NCBI GenBank assembly: GCA_031267155.1
Contig: JAIRZR010000424.1
Span: 1-8,405, forward strand
Source of the DNA: Prevotellaceae bacterium
GTDB taxonomy: Bacteria > Bacteroidota > Bacteroidia > Bacteroidales > UBA932
DNA: 8,405 bases
Direction of reading: 5' to 3'
The notes beneath the pieces were generated by a model. That model was not told the origin of the DNA. It searched no databases and saw only the letters and a list, made by a program, of their open reading frames with translations. Both the position numbers and the translations under genes were made by a program. Each line of letters opens with the position of its first letter. The first letter of the stretch is position 1. Of the stretch, positions 1-6,823 are shown one piece after another.

Positions 1-120
1 ATTACACAAAAAAAATGTTTCATCTTAACTTTACTGCTATATTAACTGCGAATTTCACTGCAAAATACATGCCATTCATACAAATTTCACTGTTTTTTCT
101 ATAAAAATCATTTTAGACAC

Positions 121-163
121 AAAAAGAAATCGGGAAAGCATCTGTGCAAGGTACTTTCCCGAT
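121..163 (-). terminator. Rho-independent terminator of secDF
   Basis: A perfect 10-bp inverted repeat (ATCGGGAAAG at 129-138, CTTTCCCGAT at 154-163) encloses a 15-nt loop. Read on the minus strand, the stem is followed at once by a T-rich run (complement of 121-128, TTCTTTTT). It begins 22 bases past the secDF stop codon, which is where an intrinsic terminator is expected. The mirror-image strand has no T-run, so it should work in one direction only. Confidence 0.85.
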
Positions 164-185
164 TCGGCAATTGAACCGGTAAGTG

Positions 186-3100
186 TTACTTCCTTTTCAA
201 TTCCGCTGCTTTTTTATTTTTTCTATCTTTCATTTCAATAAGATCGTATGCTATCGGAATTGCAATAAATACCGTCGAATATGCTCCGACTGCAACGCCT
301 ATTATCAGGGCGAAGGAAAATCCGCGAATTACCTCGCCTCCAAAGATAAATATCGAAAACAGTACCACCAGCACCGTGCCGGAAGTATTGATTGTCCGGA
401 CAATGGTCGAATTTATCGAACTGTTTATATTGTCCCACCAGCTATGTTTGGGGTACAGGGCTTTATTCTCGCGGATACGGTCGAATATGACCACCGTATC
501 GTTGATGGAATATCCGATTACGGTAAGTATTGCCGCAATAAACGACTGATCTACATCCATTGTCCACGGAAACACTCCCGCCCCGATACTGAACAGCGCA
601 ACTGTGATTGCGGTGTCGTGTGCAAGAGCGACCACTCCGCCCAGACCAAACTGCCAGCGCGAAAATCTTATTGCAATATAGATGAATATTGCAATAAGTG
701 CAATAATGACAGCTATTATGGCATTGACTTTCATGTCTGTGGCTATGGTAGGTCCTACCGTTTCGGAACTGATAATACCGTTAGGATTTGTATCGGTGGA
801 CGCAAATTCGGAATATGTCAGCGATGCAGCGTAAAAAGGATTTAATGCTTCATGCAGTTTACCGATAATTTCCTGATCTACCTCTTCGGAATTGTCGTCA
901 ATCTTGTATTTTGTTGTTATTTTCAACTGATTGTTCGGTCCGTACTGTTTAATTTCGGCAGAAGCGTCAAATTCGGCTATCGAAGTCCTGATATCGTTGA
1001 TGGAAACTGCCTGATCGAATTTCACGACATAGGTACGTCCTCCCGAAAAATCAATACCGTAACTCATTCCCTTGGTGAAAATAAAACCAAGTCCTATAAT
1101 TATACATACAGAGGAGATGATATATGTTTTTTTCCTGAGTCCAAGGAAGTTCACTTTGGTATTTTCGAGGAAGTCGACAGTTAACCTGGTTCCCAGCGAA
1201 ACTTCTTTCCCCTTGTCAAGCATCCATTCGAATACCATACGCGAAATGAAGATGGAAGTGGCGAGCGAGGTAATGATACCTACAACCAGAGTAACCGCAA
1301 AACCCTGTACCGGACCTGTTCCCAAAACAAGCAGGATGAGACCCGTGATCAAGGTTGTCAGCTGTCCGTCAATGATTGCCGACATGGCGTTTTTGTATCC
1401 TTCCTTGAGCGCTATCCGCATGCTGTTTCCAGCCTTCACTTCTTCTTTAATACGTTCGTATATAATAATATTCGCATCGACCGCCATACCCAGGGTCAGG
1501 ACAATGCCGGCTATACCGGGGAGCGTGAGCACCGCCCCGAAGGAAGCCATCGCGCCAAAAAGCAGCAGCACATTCGCTATCAGTGCGATATTCGCAGTTG
1601 TACCCGCCTGTCCGTAGTAGAACCACATGTATAAGAGTATGAGTATAAATGCCAGTATGAACGAAATTAGTCCGGCATTGATTGACTGCTGACCTAAAGA
1701 GGGACCTACAACCGCTTCCTGAACTATTTTTGCCGGAGCGGGCATTTTTCCCGATTTCAGGACGTTTGCAAGGTCGCTCGCTTCATTCGATGAAAAACCT
1801 CCTGTGATTTCCGACGAGCCGCCCCTGATTTCCGTTTGCACTGTAGGATGGGAATATACGTATCCGTCGAGAACGATGGCAATACTTTTCTGCAGGTTGT
1901 CTGCTGTCAGTCTTGCCCATATATTTGCGCCTTCGGCATTCATGTTCATCGAAACGCTGAATCCCCCGGTGTTCGAGGATGCAACCCTCGCGTCGGAGAT
2001 AACCGAACCGTCCAATGGAGGCGTTCCGTCGCGGTTTGATTTTATAGCAATCAGCGCATAAGTCGTTTCGCCCTTGTCTATGGCTTTTATAGTCCACATC
2101 GGCTTAAACTCGAAGGGGAAAAGATTTTTCACCTGATCAAGTTCAAACCATGCATCAATTTTCTTAATATTCTCGGTGGTCGCATATCCGATAATCGGAC
2201 CGCCCATTGGCTGTCCCTGCTGGCTCATTGAGGGCGTTAATACGCTGAAAAGCGGGAAATTGTCGATCGACAGGGAATCGGCATTCAGATTCAGGTTCAG
2301 TGAATCCGCGATAGCTGCCAAAGCGAGAGAATCGTCGCTTATCAGTCCCAGAGAATCAGGAACCGGCGCGCTTGCTTTTGGCGTCTCGGGTTCGACTTGC
2401 AGCGTATCTGCCGAGCGTAAAGCGCTTTTCTCCGCATCCAGAATGTCTTTTATCACAGTATTTGCCTGATACAGCATACCGATTATTTCCGAGTTCTCGT
2501 ATGTTTCCCAAAATTCGAGATTGGCTGTACCCTGCAGGAGTTTACGCACCCGTTCAGGCTCCTTGACTCCGGGAAGTTCGACCAGTATCCTGCCCGAATT
2601 GCCTATTTTCTGGATATTTGGTGAAGCAACGCCAAAACGGTCGATACGGCTGCGCAACACGTTGAAAGAATTGGCTATCGCGCTTTCGGATTCTGTACGT
2701 AAGACAGAAATCACATCGCTGTTTGACGATTCCGGTTTAACTCTGTCGCGGAGGTCATAAGTCCCGAATACACGCGACATGCGCGCTCCCGGCTCTGCTT
2801 CGTCCCACGATTCGGAGAAAAGCGAGAGGAAATCGGCAGTTGAAGATTTTTGTTTTATCTGCGCCTGCTCCAATGCCTTGACAAAAGTCGGGTCGGCGCT
2901 CTGGTTCGACAGGGCTTTGAGAACGTCGGGGATGGATATTTCCATCGTTACGTTCATGCCTCCCTTGAGATCCAGTCCGAGGCTCAACTCCTTGTCTTTA
3001 CATTCCTTGTAGGTGTATCCGATCCATACTTTCTCATTTCTTTTAGCCTGCAGAATCTCCGCTTCTTTTGCCTCGTCAACAATTCCGTTGCTGTCGGTAG

Positions 3101-3215
3101 CTTCTATTCTTGCCTTTTTTTCAATGTGTCTGGTTACGAAAGTAAACGAAAGCATCCAAATGCTTGCCAGAAAACAAAGTACTGCTACAAATTTTATAAA
3201 CCCTTTAGCTTGCAT
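186..3215 (-). CDS. secDF: Protein translocase subunit SecDF (fused SecD-SecF)
   Basis: This is a proton-motive-force-driven accessory of the SecYEG channel in the inner membrane. It pulls exported proteins out on the periplasmic side. The 1009-residue protein has SecD in its N-terminal two thirds: TM1 at about 7-27, the GLDLKGG motif at 80-86, a large periplasmic P1 region, then a TM block at about 512-665 with GMAVDANIIIYERI at 576-589. SecF follows: a TM at about 697-715, the YGIDFSGG motif at 719-726, and a TM block at about 828-990 with GYSINDTVVIFDRI at 901-914. The three charged residues known from the Thermus SecDF proton path are present as D580, D906 and R940; the last two are 34 residues apart, as in Thermus. 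A Ser/Asp/Leu-rich insert with repeated DSL lies at about 277-318. The length suits Bacteroidota fusions. The ATG at 3215 places TM1 correctly. No yajC lies beside it, and the gene appears monocistronic, ending at a strong terminator. Confidence 0.98.
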   Translation of the reverse strand: MQAKGFIKFVAVLCFLASIWMLSFTFVTRHIEKKARIEATDSNGIVDEAKEAEILQAKRNEKVWIGYTYKECKDKELSLGLDLKGGMNVTMEISIPDVLKALSNQSADPTFVKALEQAQIKQKSSTADFLSLFSESWDEAEPGARMSRVFGTYDLRDRVKPESSNSDVISVLRTESESAIANSFNVLRSRIDRFGVASPNIQKIGNSGRILVELPGVKEPERVRKLLQGTANLEFWETYENSEIIGMLYQANTVIKDILDAEKSALRSADTLQVEPETPKASAPVPDSLGLISDDSLALAAIADSLNLNLNADSLSIDNFPLFSVLTPSMSQQGQPMGGPIIGYATTENIKKIDAWFELDQVKNLFPFEFKPMWTIKAIDKGETTYALIAIKSNRDGTPPLDGSVISDARVASSNTGGFSVSMNMNAEGANIWARLTADNLQKSIAIVLDGYVYSHPTVQTEIRGGSSEITGGFSSNEASDLANVLKSGKMPAPAKIVQEAVVGPSLGQQSINAGLISFILAFILILLYMWFYYGQAGTTANIALIANVLLLFGAMASFGAVLTLPGIAGIVLTLGMAVDANIIIYERIKEEVKAGNSMRIALKEGYKNAMSAIIDGQLTTLITGLILLVLGTGPVQGFAVTLVVGIITSLATSIFISRMVFEWMLDKGKEVSLGTRLTVDFLENTKVNFLGLRKKTYIISSVCIIIGLGFIFTKGMSYGIDFSGGRTYVVKFDQAVSINDIRTSIAEFDASAEIKQYGPNNQLKITTKYKIDDNSEEVDQEIIGKLHEALNPFYAASLTYSEFASTDTNPNGIISSETVGPTIATDMKVNAIIAVIIALIAIFIYIAIRFSRWQFGLGGVVALAHDTAITVALFSIGAGVFPWTMDVDQSFIAAILTVIGYSINDTVVIFDRIRENKALYPKHSWWDNINSSINSTIVRTINTSGTVLVVLFSIFIFGGEVIRGFSFALIIGVAVGAYSTVFIAIPIAYDLIEMKDRKNKKAAELKRK

Positions 3216-3317
3216 GGTTTCTAGTTTGAATATTAATTTATTACAATATTTTTATTTTAATTATCTAAATACATTTTTTCAAGCTAATTTCATCATTTAA
3301 ACTGAAAAAACGAAGTG

Positions 3318-3325
3318 CAAAATTA
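3318..3325 (-). promoter_or_regulatory. Putative secDF promoter, -7 box
   Basis: On the minus strand the bases read TAATTTTG followed by C, matching the Bacteroidota -7 consensus TAnnTTTG. The box would start transcription near 3312 and give a leader of about 95 nt before the secDF ATG. No TTTG lies at the usual 18-21 nt upstream; the nearest is at 3358-3361, 32 nt away. The call therefore rests on one box and on position. Confidence 0.4.
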
Positions 3326-3515
3326 GTCTTTTTTTCGATATTATATACATAAGCAGGCAAATAATCAGGTTTTTTATTTGATATGCCATGTAAATACATT
3401 CATTTTAAAAGAATTATGAAATCATATTTTTTTTCGTCAATGCCTTGAAATTCCTTGCAGGAATAGATTTGCAGGTCTAATTGGGGGAAAAAATCGCAGT
3501 TCGAATTTGGAACGC

Positions 3516-3532
3516 CGGGGTTTATAACCCCG
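3516..3532. repeat. Small perfect palindrome CGGGGTT-TAT-AACCCCG
   Basis: A 7-bp perfect stem with a 3-nt loop, GC-rich inside an AT-rich spacer. It is preceded by GTTC...GAAC (3500-3513), which could form a second small stem. There is no T-run on either side, so it does not look like a terminator. It lies 51 bases before the GH127 -7 box. It could be a regulator-binding site or a scattered repeat; one copy cannot tell. Confidence 0.4.
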
Positions 3533-3582
3533 TAAAGAGTTTAAGATGGGTAAGCCCGAATAGCATAATTGAAAAAAATGAT

Positions 3583-3590
3583 TACTTTTG
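3583..3590 (+). promoter_or_regulatory. Putative promoter of the GH127 operon, -7 box
   Basis: TACTTTTG followed by C matches the Bacteroidota TAnnTTTG -7 consensus. Transcription would begin about 4-7 nt downstream (around 3594-3597), leaving a leader of about 155 nt before the ATG at 3753. A clear -33 TTTG is not at the usual distance; only a TTG lies at 3569-3571, which is too close. A missing -33 box can go with dependence on an activator, but that is inference. Confidence 0.5.
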
Positions 3591-3591
3591 C

Positions 3592-3652
3592 CCACGAATT
3601 TTGCAAATTAATATGAATTGAAATAAATGCGTTAAGATTCGTGGACTTTTTT
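3592..3652 (+). promoter_or_regulatory. Leader hairpin with T-run (possible attenuator)
   Basis: CCACGAAT (3592-3599) is exactly complementary to ATTCGTGG (3637-3644), and the stem can extend inward by three pairs including a G-T wobble. Two bases after the 3' arm comes T6 (3647-3652), so the structure has the form of an intrinsic terminator. It lies directly behind the -7 box at 3583-3590 and about 100 nt before the GH127 start. The predicted transcription start falls within the left arm, so the outer two pairs may be absent from the RNA. The 37-nt AT-rich loop makes the structure less stable than a typical terminator. An operator overlapping the start site is the alternative. Confidence 0.35.
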
Positions 3653-3752
3653 ATTAAAAGATAAAGATATGGCAAGACAAAGTCTGGATGCAAATTTTGC
3701 TGTCACTACATTCGTGAAAGAATTGAAAAATAATGATAACAATAATAATACG

Positions 3753-5582
3753 ATGAAAAGATTTTTTACATTGACGCTGTTCTGCGCCGCACTGTATGGC
3801 TGCGGGAAGGAACAGCCTTTCAAGATGATTGCGCCGGTCGATTTTTCGCATGTGAAGATCACCGACAGTTTCTGGGCGCCGCGACTGAAAAGCCATGCCT
3901 CCACAACGCTTGCCGTATGCATCGACCAGATTGAAAACCAGACCGGACGAATCCGGAATTTCGAGAATGCCGCAAAGGGCGAGGGTAAACATTCGGGAAT
4001 ATTTTTCGACGATTCGGACGTGTACAAGGCGCTCGAGGGCATCGCCTACACCCTGCAGAACCATCCCGACGCCGAACTGGAAAAGAAAGCCGACGAATGG
4101 ATTGACAGGTTTGCAGCCGCACAGCAGCCCGACGGATACATCAACACTTTTTACACGCTGACCGGACTGGACAAACGCTGGACAAATATGGACATGCACG
4201 AAATGTACTGTGCCGGGCACATGTTCGAGGGCGCCGTCGCCTATTTTCAGGCTACCGGAAAACGCAAAATGCTCGACGTTTCCATCAAAATGGCCGAGCA
4301 TATCATGTCTGTCTTCGGACCCGGCAAACGGCACTGGGTAACGGGACATGAAGAAATCGAACTCGCGCTGGTGAAACTCTATGACGCAACAGGCGAGGAA
4401 AAATACCTCGATTTTGCCAACTGGCTGATCGAAGAACGCGGCCACGCTCACGGTCAGAAAGGCTGGAACAGGGGATATCACCAGGACGACAAACCGGTGC
4501 GCGAAATGACGGATATAGCCGGCCATGCCGTCCGGGCGATGTATCTTTACTGCGGAATGGCGGACGTCGCCGCGCTGAAAAAAGATACCGGATACATCAG
4601 CGCCATGCGCCGCCTCTGGGATGACGTGGTGTTCCGTAACATGTACATTACCGGCGGCATCGGCTCGTCGCGCCACAACGAAGGCTTTACCGAGGACTAC
4701 GACCTGCCCAACAGCGAAGCTTACTGCGAAACCTGCGCTTCGGTCGGAATGGTTTTCTGGAACTGGCGCATGAACCAGTTTACGGGCGAGGCAAAGTATA
4801 TCGACGTGCTGGAACGGTCGATGTACAATGGCGCGCTGGCAGGCATTTCGCTGAAGGGCGACCTGTTTTTCTATGTCAATCCCCTGGCATCCGGAGGCCG
4901 GCACCACCGTCAGGCATGGTACGGATGCGCCTGCTGCCCAAGCCAGATTTCCCGTTTTATACCTTCCACAGGCAATTATATCTATGGCGTTTCGTCCGAT
5001 GCCGTCTGGGTAAACCTCTACATCGGCAATACGGCGGAGTTTAAGCTCGGTAAGAAAAACGTCAAACTGCGTCAGGAAACCGGCTATCCCTGGGATGGCG
5101 CCGTAACGCTGACCGTCGAATCCGCTTTTTCCAGCGACATCCGTATGCGTATTCCCGACTGGTGCAAATCGTACACCCTTGCCCTCAACGGCGAAACGCT
5201 CGCGTCGCCGCCTGTCGAAAAGGGCTATGCCGTCCTGAAGCGTAAATGGAAAGCCGGCGACCGGATTACGCTTGCACTCGACATGCCGGTGGAAGTGGTT
5301 TCCGCCGACCCGCACGTCAGGGAAAACATCGGCAAACGCGCCATTCAGCGAGGTCCGCTCGTGTACTGCGTCGAGGAAGCCGACAACAAAGAGGGTTTCG
5401 AGCAGATCGCCCTGCTGCCGGACACGAAATATCAGGCGGCATTTCAGGATTCGCTGCTCAATGGCATTACAGGCGTTACGGCGACAAACGGAGACCGGAC
5501 GTTTACCCTGATCCCGTATTACGCATGGGACAACCGCGAAGCCGGGAAGATGAAAGTATGGATTGATTATCTTGAAAAATAG
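3753..5582 (+). CDS. GH127 (DUF1680) beta-L-arabinofuranosidase-like lipoprotein
   Basis: This is a retaining glycosidase of the family typified by Bifidobacterium HypBA1, which releases beta-L-arabinofuranose using a zinc-bound cysteine nucleophile. The 609-residue product starts with a lipoprotein signal peptide whose lipobox LYGC ends at Cys17, so it should be anchored in an envelope membrane. ITDSFWAPRL (36-45) is the usual family N-terminal motif. An alpha/alpha barrel spans roughly 25-405, with beta-sandwich regions after it up to a family-type ending (YYAWDNREAGKMKVW). HypBA1 residues E322, E338, C340, C417 and C418 correspond by motif to E310 (HNEGF), E326 and C328 (CETCASVG), and C394 and C395 (GCACCPS); the 16-residue gap between the two glutamates is kept. 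Additional cysteines sit at 325 and 392. I chose the ATG at 3753 over the in-frame ATG at 3669 because the latter buries the signal peptide behind 28 Asn/Lys-rich residues. The next gene starts 8 nt downstream. Substrate is inferred from the family, which also includes other linkages. Confidence 0.93.
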   Translation: MKRFFTLTLFCAALYGCGKEQPFKMIAPVDFSHVKITDSFWAPRLKSHASTTLAVCIDQIENQTGRIRNFENAAKGEGKHSGIFFDDSDVYKALEGIAYTLQNHPDAELEKKADEWIDRFAAAQQPDGYINTFYTLTGLDKRWTNMDMHEMYCAGHMFEGAVAYFQATGKRKMLDVSIKMAEHIMSVFGPGKRHWVTGHEEIELALVKLYDATGEEKYLDFANWLIEERGHAHGQKGWNRGYHQDDKPVREMTDIAGHAVRAMYLYCGMADVAALKKDTGYISAMRRLWDDVVFRNMYITGGIGSSRHNEGFTEDYDLPNSEAYCETCASVGMVFWNWRMNQFTGEAKYIDVLERSMYNGALAGISLKGDLFFYVNPLASGGRHHRQAWYGCACCPSQISRFIPSTGNYIYGVSSDAVWVNLYIGNTAEFKLGKKNVKLRQETGYPWDGAVTLTVESAFSSDIRMRIPDWCKSYTLALNGETLASPPVEKGYAVLKRKWKAGDRITLALDMPVEVVSADPHVRENIGKRAIQRGPLVYCVEEADNKEGFEQIALLPDTKYQAAFQDSLLNGITGVTATNGDRTFTLIPYYAWDNREAGKMKVWIDYLEK

Positions 5583-5590
5583 GATTATTT

Positions 5591-6694
5591 ATGAAAACAA
5601 AGTACTTTATTTTAGTATGCAGCATGGCGTTTTCGATATGTCATGCAAATGCTCAGCAGACAAAAGAACCGGCACAGCAGCCCATCGACTCTGCAGAGAT
5701 GGCGCAGTGGAGCGCGCCTTATCGCGGCTGGACGTATTATCCCGAGCCGGTGATTCCTTCGGATTACAGAATCCCCGGAGCGGAAGATTTCCACAGCTAC
5801 GATGTGCCATGCGTATATCAGTTACCGGATAAATCCGATGTGTGGTACATGAGTTTCATCGGATTCAACGGCAGGGGATACAATTCTTTCGTGGTCGAAA
5901 GCCGCGACCTTGTTCACTGGACAAATCCGAAACTTGCCATGGGATTCGGAAAGGAAGGCGAATTTGATTATGGCGGCTGCGTTATTGGCGCCTATCTCTA
6001 CGACAGCTGGGACGTCAAAGCGCCCCGCACAATACGTAAGCACGAGGGCAGGTACTGGACGCTCTACGGCTGTTATCCGAGACAGAACGGGTACGAGCTG
6101 CGTCCGGGATACGAAGGACTTGCAGCGAGTTCCGACGGCCTGCACTGGATGCGCGCTTTCGACGAGCCTGCGCTTTCGGTATATCAGAAAGGCTGTAAGG
6201 AATGGGAAAAGGACTGCATCTATCAACCCTGGATAGTCGAACACGGGGGAACATACTACAATTTCTACAATGCAGCGCATGAATCTGTGGAACAGATGGG
6301 ACTTGCGCTGTCCAACGATCTGAAACACTGGGTACGCTATCCGTTCAATCCGGTACTGCGCAACCGTCCGGGCGGCTACGACGAACAGTTCTGCTCCGAC
6401 GGGAAGGTGTTCCGCGACGGCGACCACTGGACGATGTTCTACTTCGGCGTCGGACAGGGCGGGGCAAGCATCATGGCAGCCTTCTCACGCGACCTGCTGC
6501 ACTGGACGGCAGACCCGGAGCCGCTGTATAAATTCGGAGGTCATCCCACAGGGCTTGATAAACAGTATGCTCATAAGATTTCCCTTGTTTTCAATCCGAA
6601 AAACGAAACTTATTACATGTATTACTGCGCCGTCGGAAACAGGGGCAGAACAATAGGACTGCTGACAAGTAAACCGCTTACAATGACGATGTGA
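5591..6694 (+). CDS. Exported five-bladed beta-propeller glycosidase-like protein (GH43/GH32-type fold)
   Basis: A 367-residue protein with a classical signal peptide (Lys-rich start, hydrophobic 5-18, likely cleavage after Ala-Asn-Ala near residue 21), so probably periplasmic or secreted. The mature part shows a repeating blade pattern. Four S-x-D-x-x-H-W turns occur at 104-110, 180-186, 241-247 and 299-305. Five aromatic inner strands occur at about 85-90 (WYMSFI), 155-160, 221-226, 279-286 and 341-346 (YYMYYC). This is the hallmark of the five-bladed propeller shared by GH43, GH32/68, GH117 and GH130. D71 (YDVP), at the start of blade 1, sits where GH43 and GH32 enzymes have their first catalytic acid; D208, D264 and E265 are other candidates. 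I cannot place it in one family, and a GH32-type NDPN motif is absent. It follows the GH127 gene by 8 nt and is presumably co-transcribed, suggesting that both act on the same arabinose-containing glycan. Confidence 0.85.
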   Translation: MKTKYFILVCSMAFSICHANAQQTKEPAQQPIDSAEMAQWSAPYRGWTYYPEPVIPSDYRIPGAEDFHSYDVPCVYQLPDKSDVWYMSFIGFNGRGYNSFVVESRDLVHWTNPKLAMGFGKEGEFDYGGCVIGAYLYDSWDVKAPRTIRKHEGRYWTLYGCYPRQNGYELRPGYEGLAASSDGLHWMRAFDEPALSVYQKGCKEWEKDCIYQPWIVEHGGTYYNFYNAAHESVEQMGLALSNDLKHWVRYPFNPVLRNRPGGYDEQFCSDGKVFRDGDHWTMFYFGVGQGGASIMAAFSRDLLHWTADPEPLYKFGGHPTGLDKQYAHKISLVFNPKNETYYMYYCAVGNRGRTIGLLTSKPLTMTM

Positions 6695-6754
6695 GAGACT
6701 TTTTGGACGCTCTCTACACAATAATGCACAATTGGGGATGCGCAAGCCCTTAGG

Positions 6755-6766
6755 CGGCTTTAGCCG
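6755..6766. repeat. Small hairpin CGGC-TTTA-GCCG
   Basis: A 4-bp stem with a tetraloop in the spacer between convergent genes, directly left of the larger hairpin at 6771-6802. GGCGG (6753-6757) can also pair with CCGCC (6809-6813), which would enclose the larger hairpin and compete with this stem. It has no T-run. Confidence 0.35.
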
Positions 6767-6770
6767 ACAG

Positions 6771-6802
6771 TAAACTCTTCGCCTTCAGGCGAAGGCAGTT
6801 TA
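6771..6802. terminator. Candidate bidirectional terminator hairpin between convergent genes
   Basis: TAAACT (6771-6776) pairs with AGTTTA (6797-6802). Inside, CTTCGCC (6777-6783) pairs with GGCGAAG (6788-6794) around a TTCA loop, with a 2-nt bulge (6795-6796). The result is a 13-bp interrupted stem with a GC-rich core. It lies midway between the stop codons of the propeller gene (6694, plus) and the hydrolase (6824, minus), where a shared terminator is expected. Neither flank has a real T-run, so intrinsic termination is uncertain; it may instead block exonucleases or be a dispersed palindromic repeat. Confidence 0.5.
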
Positions 6803-6823
6803 GTCCATCCGCCCGACTTGGCG

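Larger units (their letters stand above)
3216..3752. other. Divergent intergenic region, secDF / GH127
   Basis: This is a 537-nt AT-rich region without a convincing gene. It holds a minus-strand -7 box (3318-3325), a 6-bp hairpin ATTCCT/AGGAAT (3450-3464), two copies of TTGCAGG (3455-3461 and 3469-3475), a 7-bp palindrome (3516-3532), a plus-strand -7 box (3583-3590), and an 8-bp inverted repeat followed by T6 (3592-3652). An in-frame ATG at 3669 could extend the downstream enzyme by 28 residues. I treat that stretch as untranslated leader because the lipoprotein signal peptide starts at 3753. Confidence 0.7.

Noticed and set aside
51..92. Ten-base direct repeat AATTTCACTG at 51-60 and 83-92
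   Set aside because: Two short AT-rich copies 32 nt apart with no third copy or conserved spacer. This is not a CRISPR, and chance is a sufficient explanation.
183..845. Plus-strand frame of 220 codons at the left end
   Set aside because: It is antisense to the SecF part of secDF and has a Cys/Tyr/Arg-rich composition with no recognisable domain.
3500..3513. GTTCGAATTTGGAAC-like stretch resembling a tRNA T-arm
   Set aside because: No acceptor, D or anticodon arms can be laid out around it, and the neighbouring sequence forms an unrelated palindrome.
3669..3752. In-frame upstream ATG that would lengthen the GH127 protein by 28 residues
   Set aside because: It would place an Asn/Lys-rich stretch before a perfect lipoprotein signal peptide. 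The ATG at 3753 follows an A-rich leader typical of Bacteroidota starts.
3654..5315. Long minus-strand open frame (553 codons) opposite the GH127 gene
   Set aside because: It lies entirely antisense to a gene with intact family motifs and catalytic residues. Its product has no signal, domain or motif and is rich in His, Arg, Val and Phe, as expected when GC-biased codons are read backwards.
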